Assembly (NCBI GenBank): GCA_959347315.1
Contig: OY365813.1
Span: forward strand, 16,709,081 to 16,773,080
Length of the DNA stretch: 64,000 bases
Direction of reading: 5' to 3'
Origin: Bimastos eiseni
Lineage: Eukaryota; Annelida; Clitellata; Crassiclitellata; Lumbricidae
The position numbers and the translations under genes are program-made. The stretch's first letter is position 1. Every line of letters starts with the position of its first letter. Of the stretch, positions 1 through 10,148 are shown one piece after another. The notes under the pieces were generated by a model that was given only the letters and a program-made list of their open reading frames with translations, was not told the DNA's origin and did no database searches.

Positions 1-160
1 CGCTGTTCGCACTCTGGCAGGGCCAGACCGAAGCCTGGATAAAGGAGAAGGGCGACGCCAATGATCGTTATTACCACACAGTGCCGCTAAACTGTAGCTA
101 GTGCCATTACAACTCCTCCGCCACTGTTCGTACTCTGGCAGTGCCAGTATCAAGCCCCAT
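1..160. repeat. Interspersed repeat fragment with a 121-bp direct duplication
   Basis: A CTGTTCG-CACTCTGGCAG-GCCAG block occurs at about 3-30 and again near 124-150. The piece around 35-90 (CTGGATAAAGGAGAAGGGCG) is also found, diverged, at about 28385-28440, so this is a dispersed element. Confidence 0.5.
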
Positions 161-1390
161 ATAATATTTTGCTTCTATTTGAAAATATGATGTCTTAAAT
201 CTCCAAGAGCATTTATCTTATTTTGCTGACATAGTTAATCGTCAATTTTCCTTCATAACTGAAAGGCAAATAATCCGCTTGCTGTGTCAACAGGATATGA
301 AACTCTCTTTCTCCCGGTAGTCGTCCGGCAACAACTCAACAACTAGTGAAACGACGTTACGTAGGAACTTTCCAGTCCTGGGTTGCTATAATGGGTCTTA
401 GGATAAACACAAAGGAAGTACGTATATTACACGAGCTTTGAGTTGTAGAATGATCTTTTAAAAGACGGAGAAGGCTCAATAAGTGAGAAGTTAACTGATA
501 GCTCAGTGGTTAAACTATCTATGATAAACCATGATGAAAATGAGGAGAATTTATCTAGCCTCTATCCCAACCAGATTAACCATTAATTCTAGAAAAGGAA
601 CAAGCTCGTTCCTCTGGTGCAAGGTCTTCACATTCTCATTAGTATTTTCATCTACAGTGACGTTGTCGCTAAAATCTAAATACGACTCGTTGCTTTTTCA
701 CGTTTTTTTTATCCAGTCTGTGCTTGACTTCTGGCTTTGCCGACCGATTGGATTTCCGGCGGGGTGTCTCCAGCATATCACAAATGTTGGCATCGAATAC
801 GTTGAGAGCTATCGATTAAGCCCTTTCGCGAAGATATTCTATTTTCATATATGGCCAGTGAGAGCGATAAGGTAACCCTGACTGACAAGTAATTAACATT
901 GATCTCAAATACAAGCCTCTTTTTGAAAGCGACTCTGGGTTGAGCACAAAGTCAGTGCAATGATTTTAATGTAGAGATTACGTGTCCAAAATTAGAAGAA
1001 TTTGCCTAACCTCCATCTCAACGTGTCCAATGTCCATACCTTGATGTGTTTGGGCGTGAGACCCATATCTTTCGCTGTCTGATATTTCCACTGAACCCAG
1101 TGTACTTATTTGTGCAGTAGCCGAGTTACATGGGGTTGCAGCAAAGGAGCGGTTAAATTATTCTAGTGAATTATTATAACACGGCTAGAGTAATTGCCTG
1201 TTGCAACTTTAATAATGAGACTAATAATAGTAGCGGTGAGAAGTTTATTCATCAAGCGCCGTGCAATAACAATCGATTAATTACGGCGAGAACAGAACAA
1301 CAATAGCCGAGAAATTACGCTGGCCCTGATAAGTAGGAAGGAAATATTGTAATTACGACCAAAATAACAAAGAGGAGACTCATCAGGCAG
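161..1390. other. No gene recognised
   Basis: AT-rich sequence. A 114-codon plus-strand frame at 531-875 has no family resemblance and no splice or promoter context. Confidence 0.5.
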
Positions 1391-1720
1391 GGAAGCAAGG
1401 ATTGGGAGATAGATAGATGGGTGAATCGGTGGATGGGTTGATTTATAGATGGGTGGAATGGTGGGTGGATTGGGTGAATGGATGGATGAATTGGTGGGTG
1501 GGTTGGTGGGTGAGTGGATGCATGGATGGATGGGCGGATGGATGGATTTGGCATTGGTGGGATGGTGGGTGGGGGTCAGACTGACGAACGGACATAATGA
1601 CGGTATGGGTGTTGTGTGTGTGGGTGGATTTTGGTCGATTGGCATGGGTGAACAGGTTTGGTGGGATGTGGAAAAACAAACGGACAGACGGACGGACGGA
1701 TGGGTGGGTGGATAATTGAG
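1391..1720. repeat. Degenerate GGAT/GGTGG minisatellite
   Basis: Irregular tetranucleotide-derived array, G-rich on the plus strand (GGATGGGTGGGTGG type). It creates long spurious frames on both strands. Confidence 0.85.
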
Positions 1721-1744
1721 CGGAAAGGATGGATGAAAGCGGAC

Positions 1745-2075
1745 AAATCGATATGACAGGAGACATGATGAGGATGAGGAGAGGAGAAGATAAGGAGAGG
1801 ATGCGGAGAGGATGAGGAGAGGAGGAGAGGATGAGGAGAGGAGAAGATAAGGAGAGGATGCGGAGAGGATGAGGAGAGGAGGAGAGGATGAGGAGAGGAT
1901 GAGGAGAGGAGGAGAGGATGCGGAGAGGAAGAGGAGAGGAGGAGGAGAGGAGGAGGAGAGGAGGAGGAGAGGAAGAGGAGAGGAAGAGGAGAGGAGGAAG
2001 TGAGGAGGAGGAGAGGAAGAGGAGAGGAGGAGGAGAGGAGGAGGTGAGGAGGAGGAGAGGATGCCGAGTTGCTGA
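1745..2075. repeat. Polypurine tract (GGAGAGGATGA / GGAGGAGA units)
   Basis: About 330 bp almost free of pyrimidines apart from T in GATGA, built from GGAGAGGATGAGGAGA-like units that are regular at 1790-1920 and then collapse into GGA repeats. H-DNA or triplex potential. Confidence 0.9.
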
Positions 2076-2164
2076 CACTGATGATGATGATGATGATGGC
2101 GATGACGATGCAGCTGATGGACCTAGGATGAAGACGGAACCAAGGATAATGATGATGCTGCGTC

Positions 2165-2585
2165 TGATTAGAACTTCTTCTCTTACTCCTCCTTCCCTTT
2201 CTCTTCTTCCCCTTTCGCAGATCATCCTCATCCACCTCTTACTCCTTGATCTACGCGCTCATGTTGCCTTAATAACTGGTGCAAAAATACATGAACCATA
2301 TTTCTCCCTCTCTCTCTTTCTCTCTCTCTCTGTCTGTCTGTCTGTCTCTCTGTCTGTATCTCTCTCCTTCACTCTTACTCACTCTCTGTCTATGTCTCCC
2401 TCCCTCTCACACTCTCTCTCCTTCTGTTGCTCTCTCTCTTGCTTTCTCTCTCTCTCTATCCTTCCTCACACACTCTCTCTGTCTGCCTCAGTCTATGACT
2501 CTGTCTCTGTCTCTCTCTCTCCTTCCCTCATTCTCTGCCTCCTTCGTTTCATCCCTTTCTCCCTATCTTGCTTAGACCTTCCATC
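2165..2585. repeat. Polypyrimidine tract, (CT)n and (TCTG)n
   Basis: Long pyrimidine-rich stretch on the plus strand, roughly complementary in composition to the purine tract 100 bp upstream. Confidence 0.9.
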
Positions 2586-2867
2586 TTCCCTCCGTGCCAC
2601 TCTCACCGGCAACGAACAGCCCCTGCCTATTCCTGTGTCTACACGCGGCAATGGGTCTCCTATGAGTAATAGTCCATATACAGACACAGATAGACGCACG
2701 TCGTACGTAGATACGTACATGCGTACGTTTATATAATGTATGGCTAAATAAGACGCGCTCCATATTAATGTACTGCATCTATGGCTTTCACGTCAGCTCG
2801 TTTTTTACAGCCGCATTTGTTGATTCGGAGTATGCGCTGCGTCGGAACTTTTAACCCGGACCAACGG

Positions 2868-3150
2868 TCAGATAGATGGACAGATAGACAGATGGACAGA
2901 CAGACAGACGAATGGACAGACAGATGTACATACATACAGACAGATTGAGAGATGGACGGACAGACAGACAGGTGTACAGACATACAGGCAGAAGGACAGA
3001 CGGATGGATAGACAGACAGACGGACAGATAGTCATACAGGTAGATGTACAGACAGGCAGACAGAAAGACAGACATACAGACAGAGAGAAAGCTAGACATA
3101 CAGATAAATGGACAGACAGCTGAACAGACAAATGGATGGACAAACGGACA
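2868..3150. repeat. (CAGA)n-type tetranucleotide array
   Basis: Degenerate GACAGACAGATG repeats over about 280 bp. Confidence 0.9.
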
Positions 3151-4094
3151 TATAGATGGAAGGATGGTCTTGGAGCAGAGTTGTCCACGGATCGGGGCAA
3201 CCCACGAGTCGGGTTGGGTCGGGCTGTGTCATGAGTATGTGTACTTTCTGCAAGTCAGGTCGGGTCAAGATGCTGGTGGGTCGGATCGGGAAGCGCAGCC
3301 AGCGCACACAAGAATCGATCTCCAAAAAATTAGAGGAACCATTGGTTGGAACTGTGACATGAGTTTTGTATATTCTCTCACCTCAAGAAGTAGATAAGTA
3401 AGTTGTTAGGGAAACTAGCTACAGAAGAGACGTAATTGTTAATAATACATTTATTCTAAATAAGCATGGTGTATATACATTTATATGTAAACATGTTACA
3501 GTACTCACGGCAAACGGTAATGATAAGTCACAGCTCACAAGACCGTCAAATCTGAATTTAATATATGAACGTCCGAGGTTGACATATGTTACTTCAAGTT
3601 CTAGACGAGTCGGTCTCAGTCTAGCCCTAACGTCAGCTGCGCGTCCCGTTTCACGCAGCCGACGGAGCCAATTACGCTACAGGGTTACAAAACCAATGCA
3701 AGCATACATGCATACATACATACATATATACATACATACATGCATACATACAAACATACACACATACAAACATAAATAACCTGTTATACTTATAGCCATT
3801 CTCGCGTAATTTCCTCTTAAACACTGACTGTATCGCATCCTCAATCTCTCTCCCCTTCTTAGTTTTTCCGATCAATATGGTAGTCTTCCACGATCAAAGG
3901 CGTTTCCGTATTAGCCATTTCAAGTAGTCTGTATGTACAATGTACATCCGTTGATCCGCTTCTTCTCTAGCATCTGGTACTCTGTAGCAAACTCTCACGA
4001 CCATCTTAGACCTGTTTAGTTTAATTTCACATTTAGTTGCTCTCTCTGAATGTCTCAACACTCATATTATATTATCATCCGTGTGTGTATGTCT
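3151..4094. other. Repeat-rich intergenic DNA
   Basis: Includes a G-run cluster (CGGGTTGGGTCGGG) near 3208-3225 and a CATA array at 3698-3775. No gene recognised. Confidence 0.5.
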
Positions 4095-4103
4095 CTCACA
4101 CAC

Positions 4104-4148
<45 letters not shown>

Positions 4149-4165
4149 CTCTCTCTCTCTGTCTA

Positions 4166-4200
<35 letters not shown>

Positions 4201-4212
4201 GTCTCTCTCTGC
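4095..4212. repeat. (CT)n/(TCTG)n microsatellite
   Basis: Continuous dinucleotide and tetranucleotide pyrimidine repeat. Confidence 0.9.
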
Positions 4213-4816
4213 TTTTGACATGATATTATAGCAACACTCTCCAGTCCTGTGTCAGATTGATTTCTGATTAGCTGCTCTCATTCTAAACAATCTATGTTAT
4301 CTACATAACTAGTTCACTGCATGTCATTCTAAATAATTTATTTGACACCTGTCGTTTCTGGCTTTGTTTACGCCTCTCTTGTTCCATTTATGTCGGGTGT
4401 CTCGTCATCTGCATACAATTCTAATTCTGCTCTTTTTGTGATACGCACAAAACCTATCACATTTTGTAAACATAGGCCTACACTCTATAGACACCTTTGA
4501 ATTCTGCTGCTTCCTGTTTCCTTGTATCTCCTCTCTTCGCTGTCATGGATGTCTTTTTTCTAAACATTTGTCGTTGTCTGTGTGACAGTTACCGAGTTAC
4601 TGCGCCGCAGACCGTCTTTCCACCAAGTTTAGAGTCTTCGTCATCACGAAGTCTCGCACCTCGATCGTTCAGATGCACATGCACCACCTCTGCCAAGTAA
4701 ACGCCCCTCCAAGTATATATTAGTGATTACAAGTATTTTACAGTCTTCTCTTGGGGTTCCCTCCGGCCTCATACATGGATACATGGATACATACATACAT
4801 ACATACATTCGTAACA

Positions 4817-4890
4817 GCTGGCGTTCGGGTTTGAACCCACAACCTGTGGCTCATCGCGCAGCCTCTCAACCAGTTGAGCTAAACAGCCAG
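4817..4890 (-). repeat. tRNA-derived SINE head or tRNA pseudogene
   Basis: Read on the minus strand it starts GCTGGCTGTTTAGCTCAACT, with an A-box (TAGCTCAACTGG) and a B-box (GGGTTCAAACCC), and ends in a CGCCAGC that can pair with the 5' end. Arm pairing is incomplete. An ATGT-repeat tail follows on the minus strand (left side). This suggests a retroposed element, not a working tRNA gene. Confidence 0.6.
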
Positions 4891-4939
4891 CGCTAAATGG
4901 CGTGTATGATTTGACGGAAATGAAGCTCCAGTCGAAAGA

Positions 4940-5350
4940 TAATTGAGAATGGCCGACGACGAATTCTTAGTTTGAGCGGCTCTTGGTGATGGAAGAGTAG
5001 GAGAAGGAGGAGACAACCGGAAACGTAACGATTCTGGGGAATATGATCGAGGCCGAGCGCATGCGCAGTCGATGAGTGCGGAAGTGGAGTGGGGTGTGTG
5101 ATGGAACAGCGGAACACGCAGTCTCAGCGACTAATTCGATTGCAAGCGGGAACGACGAGCGCATGCTAAGCAGAATATTCAGAGCTAGGAAAACAATGAC
5201 TTCGCATCACAATGAGAATTACAGAAAACCCGTCGTTACCTGCAGCGGCGGCTTTTCATCGTCTCGTATTCAATCGAGCCTCCTCAACTCTAGCGCTATA
5301 AATGCAACGAGGTCGCAGTATAACGGGCGCGACAAAAGGCTCCTTAACCG
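4940..5350. promoter_or_regulatory. CpG-rich promoter-like patch
   Basis: Contains GCGCATGCGC at 5057-5066, a perfect NRF-1 type palindrome, and GCGGAAGTG at 5078-5086, an ETS-type site, in a local GC and CpG peak. No transcript start or adjacent coding exon can be assigned. Confidence 0.3.
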
Positions 5351-6480
5351 CAGCTTTCCTACAAATGTTGTATGCAATTGCGCCTATTCACATTTGCCCA
5401 TACTCCTACTGGAAGACTTCTGGCGCATGCATCTAATCAGTAGCGGAGTAATATTCTGGAACTTCAGCAGGTTGTGATAACAGTACCACTACTTATAGTA
5501 GTACTATGGAAGTAATTGCTCTGGCAGTAGTAATAGTGTTAATGAAGGTGGATTTGAGAGCAAGAGCAAAAGTGGCAACTGATGTGTCAATTCTGTTGTG
5601 TTTGAATTGGACGTCCTATTTAAGTTAATGCTTGTCGAGCATTTGTAATTACCTCCGAAATTTCTCCGTACATAATAAAAGCTAGATTTGCACAAAGACT
5701 ACCAGCGCCATATTGACCAAAATCTGCCACATCCAGATTGAACTGCAATAATTGGCTGGTGTACCATCTCCAATCAAAGCTAGACAAATGACTTGAAAAT
5801 ATCGTTCCTTCTTGCAATTCCTTTGCTTTGTGCCAGAAACAAAGAGAGACAACACACAAAGACAGATGTCAATTTGATCACCGTTCCTTGCGGGCAATGT
5901 TGGATATGATTAATTGTTTTTGCACGATGATTAATCGTCCCTGCAGCATGGCCTGAACAGCTCCACCTACTACGTACACAACTCCTTACATCGGCTAAGA
6001 CAATATTCGGATTAAACGAAAGTAGATTAGCAGTTCAAAAATTAATGCACCTACAGGGTGCTGCCAATAACTGAATATATAGTCCCATGATGCCTACAAA
6101 TCTACTTCTCGTTTCATCGGTATGGCATACTTTCTTCTGATTGCATTTGTCTGTTCCGAAAAATGAACAGTGTAAACTGTACCGAACAATTGAAAGTTTT
6201 TTGTTCTGTTCTTAAACCTGTAATAACTGAGCTGAAAAATCTTTTCTTTTGACTTCAAACTCCATAACCACCTGTCGCAGAATTGCAATATCTCGTAGAA
6301 TGATATCATCAGAATGACGTCAGCAGACCGGTGAAAAGACGAGAATGACTACTTACGAGAAGTTCGATGGTGCACAGATTCATAAATGATTACCCCAATA
6401 GCTTAGAGAAAGTTCATCCGAATGTTGGCTTTGATGATTGATTGGATAAACATTTCCCTCTTGTAAACTGTTAAACAATC
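5351..6480. other. Mostly unassigned DNA
   Basis: Apart from the weak exon candidate at 5653-5820, nothing recognised. Confidence 0.4.
5653..5820 (-). CDS. Weak orphan exon candidate
   Basis: 56 open codons in phase 0/0 between GCAAAG and donor GGAG/GTAATT. Translation includes SSFDWRWYTSQLLQFNLDV and DFGQYGAGSLCANLAFIMYG. No family recognised. It could be chance or a transposon remnant. Confidence 0.2.
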
Positions 6481-6489
6481 CGAGAGCAG

Positions 6490-6906
6490 GATCCACACAC
6501 ACACACACACACGCACACACACACGCACACACACACGCACACACACACACATGTATGTACGCATAAACACATAATATACATTTCTATGTAAGCACATTCG
6601 TGCATTCTTGCATACGCATGTGCATACAAACACACTCATAAATAGGTCTACATACATACATTTTTACTATGTAAATACATACACATAATAAACATACATA
6701 CATACATGCATACATACACATACATATATACATACATACATACATGCATACATGCATACATACATACATACATATATACATACATACATACATACATACA
6801 TACATGCATACATACATACATACATACATACATACATACATACATACATACATACATACATACATACATACATGCATACATATATACATACATACATACA
6901 TACACA
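6490..6906. repeat. (CA)n then (CATA)n microsatellites
   Basis: A CA array at 6494-6550, then a nearly pure CATA array at 6650-6905. Confidence 0.95.
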
Positions 6907-7485
6907 CATTGGCAAAGCCAGTGTGCTATAATAATTATTATGTGCCGTGTTGTTAGTCCATATAGCTTGTACGTATGTCAGATATCCACTTTGCAAAACA
7001 TGTATGGCGAGCAAGACTGCAGAATTCTGCTACATTAGCCTTATGATATTCAGCTAAGTTAATCATAATCCGTGAGATTGCAGTTTACCGAACAATATAT
7101 GGACACATCTGTCGCCAGGAATTACGCGTAATCTCCCGGTATCAACCGCAAAAGATCTTTACGACTGCAGCTCCACAGCGCAGGAAATACGCTCAGCGTC
7201 GCCATCTTGAACCATACGTCATTTTCCTCAAAGACTATGAATATCAAAGACGCGACGACCAAATGTGAAAACAAGGCAATGAATACACTCGATGTTGCCT
7301 TATAATACACGAAAAATCAGAGGCTATGTTAGGCAATCGATCATTTATTACTCGCTGCTATATGGCATTAATGATGCAGCTCTGGGGTTAACTGGACAAC
7401 CACGATTTAACAGCAGGACAACCTTTTGGTGTTTAGCTTACAAGCAACATGGCTTTATAAATATCCTTTCTTTCACATATGATAT

Positions 7486-7625
7486 ATATGTGTGTGTGCG
7501 TGTGTGTTTGTGTGCATGTGTGTGTATGTGTGTAGGTGTGTGTAGGTGTGTGTAGGTGTGTGTAGGTGTGTGTAGGTGTGTGTAGGTGTGTGTAGGTGTG
7601 TGTAGGTGTGTGTAGGTGTGTGTGA
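7486..7625. repeat. TG repeat with nine perfect 10-bp units
   Basis: TG-rich stretch in which TGTAGGTGTG repeats nine times without change at 7531-7620. Confidence 0.95.
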
Positions 7626-7649
7626 GGGGGAGTGGACCATTTACCAGTC

Positions 7650-7656
7650 TCACCTC

Positions 7657-7687
<31 letters not shown>

Positions 7688-7818
7688 GTCTCTCTCTGTC
7701 TCTCTGTCTCTCTCTCTGTCTCTCTGTCTCTCTCTCTTTCTCTGTCTGTCTGTCTGTCTCTGTCTCTCTCTCTCTCTGTCTCTCTCTCTCTCTCTCTCAC
7801 ACTCTCTCTCTCTCTGTT
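7650..7818. repeat. (CT)n/(GTCTCT)n microsatellite
   Basis: Pyrimidine-rich simple repeat directly after the TG array. Confidence 0.95.
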
Positions 7819-10055
7819 GACGCTTTTTGACGTATCCTTTTCTTTTGACATGGCGGACCTCGAGATTCTGCTCCAGTGGTTACAGTTGTCCTGTGACCTA
7901 TATAGCATCCGCTCTTTTAGACGCACTCTGAGAATGATATTACTAATTAGTGCAACGTAGTGGCTTGTTGTTCAAACATTTTCACTGTCTAGATAAAACG
8001 AAGTGATGCACTTTTCTAGCATTCTTTGTAGTCTGGCTTGTCTAACATGATTGGCTATGTAGGTCACGTGACACAAGGCAAGGAAATCAGCGTTTGAGAG
8101 GAGTTTCTATCCTGTACATAGTAACCGTTAAACGGTCGTGTGTTTTCGAGTGTTTGGTCTCCAATCCAACGATTACGAGTTCTAGTCTGTTGAACGGACT
8201 CTACGCTGCGACGCTGGACAGAGGTTGTTCAAGCAGACAGCAAGCGACATAATTTGAAACAGTGCATGGGGTTAGAGTAAACCGCTTGCCCTTCTAATCT
8301 AAAGCCCCGTGTCCTTGACCTCGAGAGATTAGCCCATTGCCAAGTGACGAGTGGAAAATGGTCTCCTTCCATGCTTCCACACGTTTCACGGTGGAACCCA
8401 GACATTCTTTTTACTTTACGGCTCCAGGAGACTCATGACTCAACACCGTGCCTTGCCATCGTGGACCCTTATATGATGAACGACTTACTCCAAAGAATCA
8501 AAGAATTCGTAATAAGCTTTTAGTCGGGCTCCCACCCTCGCCCCTTCGTTGCCTGAAGACTTTCTTATTTCCTCGGGGCTGTCACGCTGAAAGCGCTTCT
8601 GAATAGCTAATATTATAAGAAGTGCTATATAAATCATACGTTACGATACTCATGTGTTGTATTGTACAATATGACACCTCACATTTAGGTAACATACTTA
8701 CCAATAAAATATTACGTAAACCTCAATCTAGTCTCGATTACATAGCGCCACTCCCGTCTGCTGTTCTTTCGTTAATGAACTTGGGCGACGACCGACGTCG
8801 TAATTGGTGAAACAAATCCGATTAATCTGCATATTGACAAATGAAGACCACCTGTATATTGCAATGTAACTGAATAGGTGACATGCAGATCTATATGCGC
8901 CGGTCATTCGCTCCATCGTAAGGAAAGTGATGAGCAGGCCTACACTGCTCGCAGAAGAAATGATAGATCTATAAAAAATTTGATGCAGATAGAAACATGC
9001 AGTAAATATGAGGGGATAGAAAAATAGGGTCATGGGGTTTCAACACACGGGCATGTGGGTTGCATTTGTGGGCATATGGAGTATTGGGCAACATGTGCAG
9101 CCAGTACACACTGCTAGCGTAAACGTACTATTGACTCTCCGCTTACCTTCGGACTTTCCTTTCGACAACCCATTTGATTTGACGCAGCGTTCGTATATAA
9201 GCTGGTGCTCTGCGCTTGGCTTTGGAGGGCGCTTTAAAAGTTTGAAGATTACAATTACTGACGTAGGCACTAGGCATTTGGCACACGAGAAGATCAGTCC
9301 CGGCCACCTACCGAATGTCATTATATAGGTCTGCGACATCAACAATTTCTACTGGGTAAATTAAATGACCATTGCTAATATTAAGCCAACGCACTTCCAA
9401 CTAGTTGGACTAAACCTTTTCGGGTAGGGATCCTTAAGAATGCAAGTCTCGTTTTTTTTCAAGCGCCACTGAGGCATTTGTTAGAAACGTGGCGCTTGAA
9501 AAAAAACGAAACTTGCATTCGCGGAAATTAGTTGTCACCCACGGAAGTGATTAATTCTGCAATTAAACAGCCTGTGCACAGGACCTGTAGCCGTAGCGTA
9601 TTGTCGTAGGATTTTTTTCGTCTTGGTATAAAACAATTCTCTGAGCACTTGTTGATGGAGTTTTTCTCACTTACCGACTGACAATATGATCCCCGACTAC
9701 AATTTTCCTCGCAACTATCAATAACTCATTACGAGACTTTTTAGAAGTCATTGACTTGGATGAGATTTAAGCGCAGAGATCAACACCACTAGATCTAGTC
9801 TATACTCAAGTACAAGAATTTAAAATATTGGTCGCATTGTTCTATCATCGGACACTCGCTGCAAAATGTGGGAGCGGTGTCAGAGGAAAAATTCAGCCGC
9901 CTCCAAGTGTCAAAACTCATTTCCCTGAAACTGCGAAGTACGACGAAAAGCGATTTACAATTTCGTTTTTCTCACTGCTCAACGCTGGACAGGAAATTGG
10001 AGAGAAGCAGTTAGTAGAAGACGCAGTCAGCCGGAATTAGTCTCCCACTCAAAGC
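7819..10055. other. Gene-poor interval with a perfect-arm hairpin
   Basis: No coding exon is supported. Contains ATAGCGCC-type repeat ends (8741, 8621) and the inverted repeat at 9438-9520, annotated separately. Confidence 0.5.
9438..9520. repeat. Near-perfect inverted repeat, 32-bp arms and 19-bp loop
   Basis: Arms 9438-9469 and 9489-9520 are complementary with one mismatch and include a T8/A8 run and GCGCCAC. Either a foldback element or a transcribed hairpin. Confidence 0.85.
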
Positions 10056-10148
10056 TCGGAGTGATTTTGTCCGTCGGGGCGCACTGCCAACGTCTTTACT
10101 CAACAGGTCTTCCGCAACTGGGGTATCACTGTCTTCATCTGGGAGTCA
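10056..10148 (+). pseudogene. Broken DUR3-like fragment, inverted relative to the intact gene
   Basis: Two blocks match the last exon of the DUR3-like gene at DNA level. 10056-10079 corresponds to the VGVLLSVG coding segment, and 10090-10148 to VFTPQTFRNWGIMVFIW, where this copy reads VFTQQVFRNWGITVFIW. About 30 bp between the blocks are missing or replaced, the frame is broken, and nothing else of the gene is recognised nearby. The fragment lies on the opposite strand, roughly 4 kb from the intact exon. It is followed by a GAAT-tailed repeat. Confidence 0.7.

Noticed and set aside
1443..2736. Several long Ser/Pro/Leu- or Arg/Glu-rich frames on both strands
   Set aside because: They translate the purine and pyrimidine tracts and have no domain or splice context.
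4817..4890. A functional tRNA gene
   Set aside because: A- and B-boxes are present, but the T-arm and acceptor pairing are incomplete and a repeat tail follows, so a SINE is more likely.
6584..7038. Met-Tyr-Val-Cys and His-Thr-Tyr-Ile repeat frames
   Set aside because: Artefacts of the CATA array.
7438..7960. Arg/Glu-rich and Ser/Leu-rich frames
   Set aside because: Artefacts of CT and TG repeats.
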